From Bacteroidota bacterium (GTDB taxonomy: Bacteria; Bacteroidota; Bacteroidia; Flavobacteriales; Flavobacteriaceae), in the NCBI GenBank assembly GCA_015767395.1, contig JADWMI010000096.1:1-5878 (forward strand): DNA of 5,878 nt, in the 5' to 3' direction. The position numbers and the translations under genes are program-made. The notes beneath the pieces were generated by a model. It was not told where the DNA came from. It searched no databases and saw only the letters and a program-made list of their open reading frames with translations. Shown piece by piece: positions 1 to 5,878 of this stretch (position 1 is its first letter; each line of letters opens with the position of its first letter).

Positions 1-1397
1 CGCTCATTAGAGCGAACAATTCCAACATAATTACTCATAATGGTTTTTACTTCATTTCTGTCGTGCGTAATTAATATTTTTTCCATGTTTTTTACAACAC
101 CACTGTCATTCCATACAGGTACATTAATAGGCTCTTTTATCTTGTCAAATCTTTTGGTTAAGTTTTGAAAAGCTTTATATGAAAAAACCAAACCTTCCAG
201 CAACGAATTAGAGGCCAATCTATTTGCGCCATGAAGTCCAGATCGAGTAACTTCACCACTTGCATATAAATTTTTAATAGAAGTTTTGCCTTTTTTATTA
301 ACTGCGACACCTCCGCAAATATAATGTTGGGAAGGGCAAACAGGAATAAAATCTTTTCTAACATCAATTCCTAAAGTCAGGCATTTTTCATTAATGTTGG
401 GAAAATGTTTTATAAATGCGTCGTAATCTAAATGTGTACAATCTAAATATACATTAGATGCTCCACTTTTTTTAAGTTCGCTATCAATGGCTCTAGCAAC
501 AATGTCACGAGAAGCTAATTCTTCACGCTCATCATATTTATACATGAATTTTTCACCATAATAATCTCTTAAAATAGCACCTTCACCGCGTACCGCTTCT
601 GAAATTAAAAAGGCTGGATATTCTCCTGGGTTGTATAATGCTGTTGGATGAAATTGAATAAACTCCATGTCTGCAATTTCTGCTTTGGCTCTATAAGCCA
701 TGGTAATTCCATCACCAGTGGCAATCACAGGGTTTGTAGTTGTGCTATAAACTTGACCATTTCCACCAGTTGCAAGCATTGTTACTTTTGCTGAAAAGGT
801 TTTAACACAATTTTTCTTTTCATCTAAAACATAAGCCCCATAGCAAGTGATTTTCTCTTCTCGTTTGGTTTGTTTTTGTTTTAATTGATGTTCTGTAATT
901 AGGTCAATGGCGAAATGATAAGCTAGAAAAGTAATGTTCTTGTTGTTTTCAACCTGTTGAAGTAATGCACGTTCAATTTCGGCACCAGTAATATCTTTAT
1001 GATGCAATACGCGATCTTGAGAATGGCCACCCTCTCTTCCTAGGGAATAGTCTCCATTATTAGTTTTGTCGAATTGAGTTCCCCATTGTATTAATTCTTG
1101 CAAACGATCTGGAGCGCTTTCAACAACCATTTTAACTACTTTTTCATCGCAAAGTCCGTCTCCGGCTATTAAGGTGTCTTCTATGTGTTGTTCAAATGAA
1201 TCTACTGTTTTGTCCCAAACGGTTGAAATTCCGCCTTGGGCATATTTGGTATTACACTCGTTTTTTTCGTTCTTGGTAACTATGGTAATTGTGGCATCTT
1301 TAAAATAATTTGCAATTTGTAATGCAAATGATAAACCCGCAATTCCCGATCCAATAACTAAAAAATCAGTTTTGTGTATTGTGTTTTCAGCATTCAT
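1..1397 (-). CDS. nadB: L-aspartate oxidase NadB (C-terminus cut by window edge)
   Basis: FAD-dependent cytoplasmic enzyme (EC 1.4.3.16) that oxidises L-aspartate to iminoaspartate, the substrate of the NadA encoded just upstream. The 465 visible codons are open throughout; the family usually has about 520-540 residues, so roughly 60-70 C-terminal residues lie beyond the left edge. Seen: an N-terminal FAD-binding GSGIAGL (residues 16-22), KYAQGG (51-56), REGGHSQDR (121-129), QFHPT (248-252), SRDIVARAID (296-305), QHYICGGV (357-364) and SGLHGANRLASNSLLEG (386-402). By homology to E. coli NadB, E122, H250, R302, H358 and R393 correspond to substrate-site residues. The REGGH and GLHGANR motifs favour NadB over its relatives SdhA and FrdA. 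The start is fixed because a TAA stop lies directly before this ATG in the same frame. The gap to the nadA stop is only 11 bases and has no clear Shine-Dalgarno site, so operon transcription and translational coupling with nadA are likely. Confidence 0.96.
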   Translation of the reverse strand, partial: MNAENTIHKTDFLVIGSGIAGLSFALQIANYFKDATITIVTKNEKNECNTKYAQGGISTVWDKTVDSFEQHIEDTLIAGDGLCDEKVVKMVVESAPDRLQELIQWGTQFDKTNNGDYSLGREGGHSQDRVLHHKDITGAEIERALLQQVENNKNITFLAYHFAIDLITEHQLKQKQTKREEKITCYGAYVLDEKKNCVKTFSAKVTMLATGGNGQVYSTTTNPVIATGDGITMAYRAKAEIADMEFIQFHPTALYNPGEYPAFLISEAVRGEGAILRDYYGEKFMYKYDEREELASRDIVARAIDSELKKSGASNVYLDCTHLDYDAFIKHFPNINEKCLTLGIDVRKDFIPVCPSQHYICGGVAVNKKGKTSIKNLYASGEVTRSGLHGANRLASNSLLEGLVFSYKAFQNLTKRFDKIKEPINVPVWNDSGVVKNMEKILITHDRNEVKTIMSNYVGIVRSNE

Positions 1398-1408
1398 TTA
1401 AATGTATG

Positions 1409-2404
1409 TTATTTTGAAAGTTCCAACATACGTTCAATTGAAACCAATGCTTTTTTACTTAATTCAGCATCAACTTCAACAAAAGGCATCTCGTGTTTTA
1501 AGCATAAATACAATTTTTTCATCGTATTCATTTTCATGTAAAAACATTCACTGCAATTGCAATTGTCGTCGTCTACAGGAGCTGGAATTAATATTTTGTT
1601 GGGAGATTCCTGTTTCATTTTATGTAAAATACCAACTTCAGTGGCCACAATAAAAGTTTTGGCTTCACTTGTTTTTACATAATTTAACAATCCTGAAGTT
1701 GAACCAACATATTTGGCTACTTTTAATAAGTGCGCTTCAGATTCTGGATGCGCAATAATTTCAGCTTCTGGGTTTTCGGCATATAATTTCAATATTTTTT
1801 CAATTGAAAATGCTTCGTGAACCATACAGGCTCCATCCCAAAGCAACATATCTCTACCCGTTTTTTTATTTAACCAAGCGCCTAAATTTCTATCTGGAGC
1901 AAAAATGATGGGTTGGTCTTTAGGTATTGAGTTGATGATTGTTTCCGCATTTGAAGATGTACAAACAATATCTGTCAAGGCCTTAATTTCTGCAGAAGTA
2001 TTTACATAAGAAACAACCAAATGATTTGGGTGTAACTTTTTGAACGCAGCAAATTCGGCAGGCGGACAAGAATCAGCCAATGAACATCCTGCTTTTAAAT
2101 CAGGTAAAACAACTTTTTTTGTAGGATTTAATATTTTAGCCGTTTCAGCCATAAAATGTACACCGGCAAAAACAATAATATCAGCATCAGTCGTCGCAGC
2201 TTTTTGAGCCAAGGCTAAACTATCACCAACAAAATCGGCAATGTCTTGGATAGCATCTTCCTGATAATAATGTGCAAGAATAATGGCATTCTTTTTTTTT
2301 CTAAGCTTTTTTATCTCCTTAACATAATCAATACTTTTAGGCGGTTCAATATCTAAAAAGCCTATTTCTTGAATGTTTCTCTTCGCATTTCCTAGTGTCG
2401 TCAT
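1409..2404 (-). CDS. nadA: Quinolinate synthase NadA
   Basis: A [4Fe-4S] enzyme (EC 2.5.1.72) that condenses iminoaspartate from NadB with dihydroxyacetone phosphate to make quinolinate for NAD synthesis. The 331 residues are full length for the family, which is built of three similar domains. Seen: AHYYQ (44-48), GDS (60-62), GCSLADSCP (106-114), YVNTSAE (133-139), APDRNLG (169-175), GACMVHE (191-197), AHPES (218-222), STSG (235-238), ATEVG (254-258) and CNCSEC (282-287). The three cluster ligands are expected to be C107, C193 and C287, by alignment with E. coli C113, C200 and C297. C282 and C284 are extra cysteines next to the third ligand. The ATG start leaves about 20-25 residues before the first conserved block, which is normal; only a weak purine stretch precedes it. 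It is the first gene of a nadA-nadB operon. A run of nine A residues in the coding strand (complement of 2292-2300) encodes part of a KKK stretch and does not break the frame. Confidence 0.97.
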   Translation of the reverse strand: MTTLGNAKRNIQEIGFLDIEPPKSIDYVKEIKKLRKKKNAIILAHYYQEDAIQDIADFVGDSLALAQKAATTDADIIVFAGVHFMAETAKILNPTKKVVLPDLKAGCSLADSCPPAEFAAFKKLHPNHLVVSYVNTSAEIKALTDIVCTSSNAETIINSIPKDQPIIFAPDRNLGAWLNKKTGRDMLLWDGACMVHEAFSIEKILKLYAENPEAEIIAHPESEAHLLKVAKYVGSTSGLLNYVKTSEAKTFIVATEVGILHKMKQESPNKILIPAPVDDDNCNCSECFYMKMNTMKKLYLCLKHEMPFVEVDAELSKKALVSIERMLELSK

Positions 2405-2442
2405 CTCAGTTTTTAGTTGGTTTCAACTATAAAATATATACC

Positions 2443-2470
2443 AAACAATCGGATGTTGGTCCGATTGTTT
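2443..2470 (-). terminator. Perfect 11-bp inverted repeat between ilvE and nadA
   Basis: AAACAATCGGA (2443-2453) and TCCGATTGTTT (2460-2470) are exact reverse complements around a 6-base loop. The repeat lies 54 bases past the ilvE stop and 38 bases before the nadA start. On the minus strand the stem is followed by a U/A-rich stretch without a clean run of U, so it is at best an imperfect intrinsic terminator for ilvE. The same dyad could instead be an operator or a 5' leader hairpin for nadAB. The inverted repeat itself is certain; the terminator label is only the simplest reading. Confidence 0.5.
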
Positions 2471-2478
2471 AACAGTTT

Positions 2479-2510
2479 TAAATATAAAACGTAATAGTTT
2501 TTGGCAAAAA
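2479..2510 (-). promoter_or_regulatory. Possible nadAB promoter
   Basis: On the minus strand TTTTTG (complement of 2505-2510) is followed after 18 bases by TATATTTA (complement of 2479-2486), one mismatch from the Bacteroidota -7 consensus TAnnTTTG. The spacing suits a -33/-7 pair. Transcription would then start close to 2472, immediately before the inverted repeat, placing that hairpin at the extreme 5' end of a leader of about 70 bases. A second weak -7-like box, TATAGTTG (complement of 2424-2431), has no fitting upstream element. The region is AT-rich, so a chance match is quite possible. Confidence 0.3.
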
Positions 2511-2524
2511 TAACCTATTTTGAT

Positions 2525-3577
2525 TTATTGTACTTTATATCTCCAGCCAAATTTGTCTTCAGCTTTATTTTTTTGAATATCTGTCATTCCTTTTTTGATA
2601 AAAGTAGCGTAACTATTTTCTACTTTAGGCAGTTCAAATTTTTCTTCTTTATTAGAAAAACCAAGAATAGGACTGATAACAGCAGCAGTTCCTGCTCCAA
2701 ACATTTCCAATAATTCACCTTTGCGTGCTGCTTCAACAATTTCAGTTACTCTTATAGGTCTAACTTCAATTTTAATACCTTGATCTTTTGCGAAGTCAAT
2801 GATTGATTTTCTTGTAATACCATCTAAAATTCTATCACTTGTGGGTGCGGTTAGCAACGTGTCATTTACTCTAAAAAACACATTCATTACACCCGCTTCT
2901 TCTAAAAATTCATGGGTATTAGCATCTGTCCAAACAACTTGTTGAAATCCTTTTTTATTTGCTAATTTAGTTGGGTAAAAAGAGCCAGCATAGTTTCCTG
3001 CTGCTTTTGCAAAACCAACGCCTCCATCGGCAGATCTGCTATATTTATCAGCAAATACAACTCTTACTTCACCTAAGTAATATGATTGAACAGGTGAGCA
3101 AATAATCATAAATTTGTATTTATTTGAAGTTGCTGCAGATATGCAATGCTCGGTAGCAATAATAAAAGGTCTTATATAAAGCGCATTCTCTTGTCCTTTT
3201 TGTATCCAATCACTATCCATTTTTAACAAAGTTGTTAAACCTTCAAAAAATAGATCTTTAGGAAATGCGGGCATATCTAATCGTTCAGCAGAGATGTTTA
3301 AACGCTTCTGATTTTGATCTGGTCTAAATAACCAAATTTCATCATTGTCATCTTTATAAGCCTTCATACCCTCAAATACCGCTTGCCCGTAATGAAAAAC
3401 TTTTGCCGAAGGGTCAATTGTGAGCGCTTGGTAAGGTCTAATTATAGGAGTTTGCCATTCGCCATTTTCAAAATCGCATTCGTACATGTGGTCCGTAAAT
3501 ATATCACCAAACGTTAAGTTGCTAAAATCAATATTTTCAAATTTTGATTTTGCTATTTTTTCTATATGTAAAGACAT
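2525..3577 (-). CDS. ilvE: Branched-chain amino acid aminotransferase
   Basis: PLP-dependent fold-type IV transaminase (EC 2.6.1.42), cytoplasmic. It interconverts leucine, isoleucine and valine with their 2-oxo acids, using 2-oxoglutarate/glutamate as partner, and catalyses the last step of branched-chain amino acid synthesis. The 350 residues match the longer, eukaryote-like BCAT subgroup (about 340-360) rather than the roughly 310-residue E. coli IlvE type. Seen: FHYGQAVFEGMKAY (61-74), FRPDQNQKRLN (84-94), YIRPF (134-138), GFAKAAGNYAGS (188-199) with K191 as the expected Schiff-base lysine, EEAGVMNVFF (226-235), LDGITRKS (251-258) and FGAGTAAVISP (293-303). The redox CxxC of human BCAT is absent from that last block. 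AAGG (complement of 3584-3587) lies 6 bases before the ATG, a good Shine-Dalgarno site for this group, and supports the start. No other ilv or leu gene is present; ilvE stands alone, divergent from mnmD and upstream of nadAB. Confidence 0.96.
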   Translation of the reverse strand: MSLHIEKIAKSKFENIDFSNLTFGDIFTDHMYECDFENGEWQTPIIRPYQALTIDPSAKVFHYGQAVFEGMKAYKDDNDEIWLFRPDQNQKRLNISAERLDMPAFPKDLFFEGLTTLLKMDSDWIQKGQENALYIRPFIIATEHCISAATSNKYKFMIICSPVQSYYLGEVRVVFADKYSRSADGGVGFAKAAGNYAGSFYPTKLANKKGFQQVVWTDANTHEFLEEAGVMNVFFRVNDTLLTAPTSDRILDGITRKSIIDFAKDQGIKIEVRPIRVTEIVEAARKGELLEMFGAGTAAVISPILGFSNKEEKFELPKVENSYATFIKKGMTDIQKNKAEDKFGWRYKVQ

Positions 3578-3842
3578 AGTTTACCTTGTTTTAGTTTTAA
3601 CAAAATTACTTAAATTTTTTAATTAGTAATTTAATTTTTCAAAAAGGGGAATATTCAATGTTTAATATAATGAAACAAAGCGTTGTAATTCTGTTATTTG
3701 ACTAAAAGTTTATTACAGAATATACATAATTACAAGTAATTGATTTGTTTTTTTATAAAAATTAAATGGCTAATTCTTACTATTCAACAATAATAAATGG
3801 TGATATTTGCTGTTGATAATACTTGCAATTAAAATTTGAATT
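3578..3842. other. Divergent intergenic region between ilvE and mnmD
   Basis: A very AT-rich gap of 265 bases that must hold the promoters for ilvE (minus) and mnmD (plus). For mnmD the best -7-like match is GATATTTG (3802-3809), one mismatch from TAnnTTTG, about 33 bases before the start codon, but without a visible -33 element. A small dyad, AATTAC-AA-GTAATT (3728-3741), and a looser one, ATTCTGT (3688-3694) with ACAGAAT (3715-3721), are present; both are short enough to be chance in DNA this AT-rich. I see no tRNA, riboswitch-like fold or credible gene. The only plus-strand ATG ORF noted encodes 11 residues. Confidence 0.5.
3601..3608 (-). promoter_or_regulatory. Possible ilvE -7 box
   Basis: The minus strand reads TAATTTTG here, an exact match to the Bacteroidota -7 consensus TAnnTTTG. 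It would start transcription near 3595 and give a short leader of about 18 bases that contains the AAGG ribosome-binding site. There is no convincing TTG at the usual -33 distance, which lowers confidence. Confidence 0.3.
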
Positions 3843-4505
3843 TTGGAAAGGAAAATTATTCTTACTGCTGATGGTTCATCAACCATTCATTTGCCTGAAT
3901 GGGATGAAAATTACCATTCAAAACATGGTGCCATTCAAGAAGCAAAACATGTTTTTATAAAAAGTGGACTGTCACTTTTTTCTGAACAAAATATTTCAAT
4001 TTTAGAAATTGGGTTTGGCACTGGTTTAAATAGCTTTATTACTTTTTTAGAAGCTCAAAAACGCAATTTGATAATTGACTATGTTGGAGTGGAAGCATAT
4101 CCCGTTGCTGCAGCAGAAATTGAAAAACTGAATTATGTTTCGGAATTAAATGCTGAAGAATTTACTAAGGTTTTTTCTGAAATGCATGAACAAGAATGGG
4201 ATGTTCGGAATATTTTATCATCGAATTTTTCTTTGACAAAAAGGAAACAATTTTTTCATGAAATAAAGGATGAAAATAGGTTTGACCTTATTTATTTTGA
4301 TGCTTTTGGTGCAAGAGTTCAACCAGAATTGTGGACTGAAGAAATTTTTGAAGCAATGTATAAATCATTGAAAAATGGAGGTGTTTTAGTAACGTATTGC
4401 GCTAAAGGAAGTGTAAGAAGAGCTATGTTGAAAGTTGGGTTTTCAATAGAGAAACTCGCAGGGCCTCCTGGGAAAAGAGAAATGTTACGTGCAACCAAAA
4501 AATAA
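3843..4505 (+). CDS. mnmD: tRNA wobble-uridine methyltransferase MnmD (TTG start)
   Basis: SAM-dependent methyltransferase (DUF752/MnmC1 type, EC 2.1.1.61) that methylates 5-aminomethyl-(2-thio)uridine at tRNA position 34 to the mnm5 form. It matches the methyltransferase half of E. coli MnmC only: the 220 residues leave no room for the FAD-dependent oxidase half, so it is the monofunctional form. Seen: ILTADGSSTIHLPEWDENYH (6-25) with SKHGAIQEA (26-34), SAM motif LEIGFGTGLN (54-63), acidic E84 after the second strand, FDLIYFDAFG (147-156), PELWTEEIF (161-169), VRRAML (191-196) and the family C-terminus PPGKREML (208-215). The start is TTG: an in-frame TGA lies at 3837-3839 with one ATT codon between, and the next in-frame ATG is at residue 114, after the SAM site. 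There is no strong Shine-Dalgarno sequence. The substrate would come from MnmE/MnmG encoded elsewhere. A small membrane protein gene follows after 17 bases. Confidence 0.93.
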   Translation: MERKIILTADGSSTIHLPEWDENYHSKHGAIQEAKHVFIKSGLSLFSEQNISILEIGFGTGLNSFITFLEAQKRNLIIDYVGVEAYPVAAAEIEKLNYVSELNAEEFTKVFSEMHEQEWDVRNILSSNFSLTKRKQFFHEIKDENRFDLIYFDAFGARVQPELWTEEIFEAMYKSLKNGGVLVTYCAKGSVRRAMLKVGFSIEKLAGPPGKREMLRATKK

Positions 4506-4522
4506 TTTGTTATTTTTATATT

Positions 4523-4657
4523 ATGGAACAACAACGATTTAAAAAAAGAAAAAAACCAAATAAAAAACGATTGTTTTTTTTATTGCTGTTATTGGTTGTA
4601 ATCGCTTATTTGTGGTTAAATTCTGATGCGATAATTAATTACTTGTTCTCAAGCTAA
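4523..4657 (+). CDS. Small basic single-pass membrane protein, function unknown
   Basis: A 44-codon ORF from ATG to TAA. I do not recognise the family. Residues 1-16 are extremely basic (nine K/R, including KKRKK and NKKR). Residues 17-32 form one hydrophobic helix, LFFLLLLLVVIAYLWL, followed by a short tail NSDAIINYLFSS. By the positive-inside rule the N-terminus should be cytoplasmic and the tail outside. The ORF starts 17 bases after the mnmD stop on the same strand, so it is probably in the same transcript, and ends 5 bases before the convergent glycosyltransferase stop, filling the gap exactly. No Shine-Dalgarno site is visible. The basic-then-hydrophobic design argues for a real coding sequence, but an AT-rich spacer rich in A and T runs can mimic it (AAA gives K, TTT/TTG give F/L). 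It could also be read as a non-cleaved signal anchor; no signal peptidase site is evident. Confidence 0.65.
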   Translation: MEQQRFKKRKKPNKKRLFFLLLLLVVIAYLWLNSDAIINYLFSS

Positions 4658-4662
4658 GAAAA

Positions 4663-5790
4663 CTATTTATCAAAACTTCTGCCTTTCCATTCATAGCCTT
4701 TAAATATGGAGGCAAGCCCAATTAAAGTGGTTAAGAATGGATAAAAAATAGCAATTGGTAAATAGCGCTGTAAGGACTTTTTAGTTTTTAAAAGCACACT
4801 TGTTTTTTGTATGAGCATAAAATCGACAATCATTTTTTGAATAAATATGATAAAAAAGAGTTTCCAATAAACGGGAAAAATAATGGCTATAATTGGCAGT
4901 ATCAGCATCACTAAATTCATTAATAAAACCACAATACCGACAAATTTTGAAAAACTGCTTTTATATGCAGTCGCTTTTGAAGCCCAACGTATTTGCTGAT
5001 TGATGTACGAATTCCAACTTTTTTCTGATTTTGTTGATACAATAGCACTGGTAGATTTTAAAAACAATGTTTGTTTTGGATACTGTTTTACCATTTTCTC
5101 CAACAGAAAAATATCATCACCACTGGCAATATGATCATTTCCTTCAAAACCTTTTAATTCCTTGAAAATAGCTTTGCTATAACACAAATTGGCGCCGTTG
5201 CATAATATGGGTTTGTGAATACCAAAACTTCCGATAGTTGTACCTATTAGGCTTATCAAATTCAAATTTTGTAAGTGATGTAGCAATGAGGCTTCTTCCT
5301 TAAATTTTACAGGAGCACTTATAAAAACAGGTTTTCTATCTAGAATAAATTGATTGAAAATTTGGAGCCAAGTTGTTGGAACTTCACAATCGGCATCAGT
5401 AGTTACAATCCAATTAAACTGAGCTTCTTTTAGGGCAGTATTGATGGCATCTTTTTTTGGTGAGTTTGATTTTCTGTGATTATTTAAAAGCGCCATATTT
5501 ACCAAAGGAAACTGTTGTTGAAATCCTTCCACAATTTCACATGAACCATCATCGGAAGCATCGTTTACCAATAGTATCTCAAATAAATGCTTCGGGTAGT
5601 TTAATTGCTGAATTGTATTTAATAGACTTGGTAAATTTTCAGCTTCATTTCGAAAAGGAATTACGATTGAAAATGTGTGTTTTGGAGGAAAATTACAGTT
5701 TGAAATTTTCTTAACCTTATAAAAGCCAATAATAAATGTAGCAATTAAAACGAGGTAAGAGATAGCTATTAAGAATATTACAAAAATCAT
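4663..5790 (-). CDS. Membrane-anchored family 2 glycosyltransferase
   Basis: Inverting GT-A glycosyltransferase of family GT2, likely acting at the cytoplasmic face of the inner membrane on a lipid-linked or envelope polysaccharide substrate; donor and acceptor cannot be told from the sequence. The 375 residues comprise an N-terminal membrane helix (about 2-23), the catalytic domain (about 38-270) and three C-terminal helices (about 283-305, 309-328, 343-363). Seen: SIVIPFRNEAENL (41-53), VNDASDDGS (75-83), the DxD metal site TTDADCE (130-136, D132 and D134), CNGANLCYSK (197-206), SGDD (223-226) supplying the likely base, and QQIRW (265-269), which fits the QxxRW motif of cellulose-synthase-like and ceramide-glucosyltransferase-like enzymes. 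The start is supported by an ATGA overlap with the upstream gene's stop and by AGGA one base before the ATG; a TAA in this frame shortly upstream rules out a longer form. It converges on the small membrane protein gene with 5 bases between stops and no visible terminator. Confidence 0.9.
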   Translation of the reverse strand: MIFVIFLIAISYLVLIATFIIGFYKVKKISNCNFPPKHTFSIVIPFRNEAENLPSLLNTIQQLNYPKHLFEILLVNDASDDGSCEIVEGFQQQFPLVNMALLNNHRKSNSPKKDAINTALKEAQFNWIVTTDADCEVPTTWLQIFNQFILDRKPVFISAPVKFKEEASLLHHLQNLNLISLIGTTIGSFGIHKPILCNGANLCYSKAIFKELKGFEGNDHIASGDDIFLLEKMVKQYPKQTLFLKSTSAIVSTKSEKSWNSYINQQIRWASKATAYKSSFSKFVGIVVLLMNLVMLILPIIAIIFPVYWKLFFIIFIQKMIVDFMLIQKTSVLLKTKKSLQRYLPIAIFYPFLTTLIGLASIFKGYEWKGRSFDK

Positions 5791-5878
5791 TCCTGATGAA
5801 TTGTTTTAAAATTCAATACAAATATACTTCCAATAATTGATGGGATTGCAAAATTCAATATCCACATAAATGTGGTTA
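5787..5878 (-). CDS. Partial hydrophobic protein, C-terminal end only
   Basis: An open frame enters from the right edge and ends at TGA (complement of 5787-5789), overlapping the glycosyltransferase start as ATGA. Only 29 residues are visible. They begin TTFMWILNFAIPSIIGSIFV, which looks like a membrane helix, followed by a short polar tail ending KTIHQE. The overlap and the hydrophobic, tail-ended profile suggest the last helix of a membrane protein made with the glycosyltransferase, for example another glycosyltransferase or a flippase-like protein, but the family cannot be named from so little. Another open minus-strand frame ends 20 bases earlier and is less membrane-like. Confidence 0.55.
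   Translation of the reverse strand, partial: TTFMWILNFAIPSIIGSIFVLNFKTIHQE

Noticed and set aside
158..367. 69-codon minus-strand ORF.
   Set aside because: It is in another frame of the same strand inside nadB, which has an unbroken conserved frame here.
1402..1653. 83-codon plus-strand ORF.
   Set aside because: It lies antisense to nadA, whose frame is conserved; the predicted protein has no recognisable motif.
2292..2300. Run of nine A residues in the nadA coding strand that includes an A-AAA-AAG slippery heptamer in the right register for a -1 frameshift.
   Set aside because: It falls in a lysine-rich N-terminal stretch, the normal frame gives a complete NadA, and I see no stimulatory structure or useful alternative product.
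2501..2713. 70-codon plus-strand ORF.
   Set aside because: It lies antisense to the end of ilvE and has a low-complexity composition typical of a shadow frame.
3670..3705. Tiny plus-strand ORF (MKQSVVILLFD) rich in V, I and L codons near ilvE, resembling an attenuation leader peptide.
   Set aside because: It is on the strand of mnmD, not ilvE, and no terminator/antiterminator pair follows it. In AT-rich DNA such short hydrophobic ORFs are common.
3688..3741. Short dyads in the ilvE-mnmD gap (ATTCTGT/ACAGAAT and AATTAC-AA-GTAATT) as possible operators.
   Set aside because: Arms of 6-7 bases made mostly of A and T are expected by chance in a gap of this composition.
4319..4534. 71-codon minus-strand ORF.
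   Set aside because: It lies antisense to the conserved C-terminal block of mnmD and the start of the small ORF; it shows no features of its own.
5457..5714. 85-codon plus-strand ORF.
   Set aside because: It lies antisense to the catalytic domain of the glycosyltransferase.

Overview
The window is AT-rich chromosomal DNA. The look of the proteins (lysine- and asparagine-rich, with NadA, BCAT and monofunctional MnmD of the Bacteroidota type), the weak Shine-Dalgarno sites and a possible TAnnTTTG-type -7 box all suggest a member of the Bacteroidota, probably a flavobacterium. This placement is inference; there is no rRNA or other phylogenetic marker here. I see no transposase, integrase, tRNA, rRNA, CRISPR array or other sign of mobile DNA. 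Base composition looks even across the window.

Left part, minus strand (1-3577): three metabolic genes are read leftwards. ilvE (branched-chain aminotransferase) comes first. A 120-base gap with a perfect 11-bp inverted repeat follows, then nadA (quinolinate synthase), and 11 bases later nadB (L-aspartate oxidase), which runs off the left edge. NadB oxidises aspartate to iminoaspartate, and NadA condenses that with dihydroxyacetone phosphate to give quinolinate, so nadAB encodes the first two steps of de novo NAD synthesis. nadC, the third step, is not in the window.

Middle, plus strand (3843-4657): a 265-base divergent intergenic region separates ilvE from mnmD, a SAM-dependent tRNA wobble-uridine methyltransferase that begins at a TTG codon. 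Just 17 bases after mnmD lies a 44-residue ORF (4523-4657) encoding a very basic N-terminus followed by one membrane helix. It is easily missed and I cannot name it.

Right part, minus strand (4663-5878): a membrane-anchored family 2 glycosyltransferase converges on the small ORF, with only 5 bases between stop codons. Its start codon overlaps (ATGA) the stop of an upstream hydrophobic ORF that enters from the right edge, so the two are probably co-translated parts of an envelope glycoconjugate locus.

Overall this is mostly housekeeping DNA. The points worth a second look are the small membrane protein, the inverted repeat before nadA, the TTG start of mnmD and the coupled glycosyltransferase/membrane protein pair. 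I did not find evidence for a new defence, mobile or RNA-guided system.
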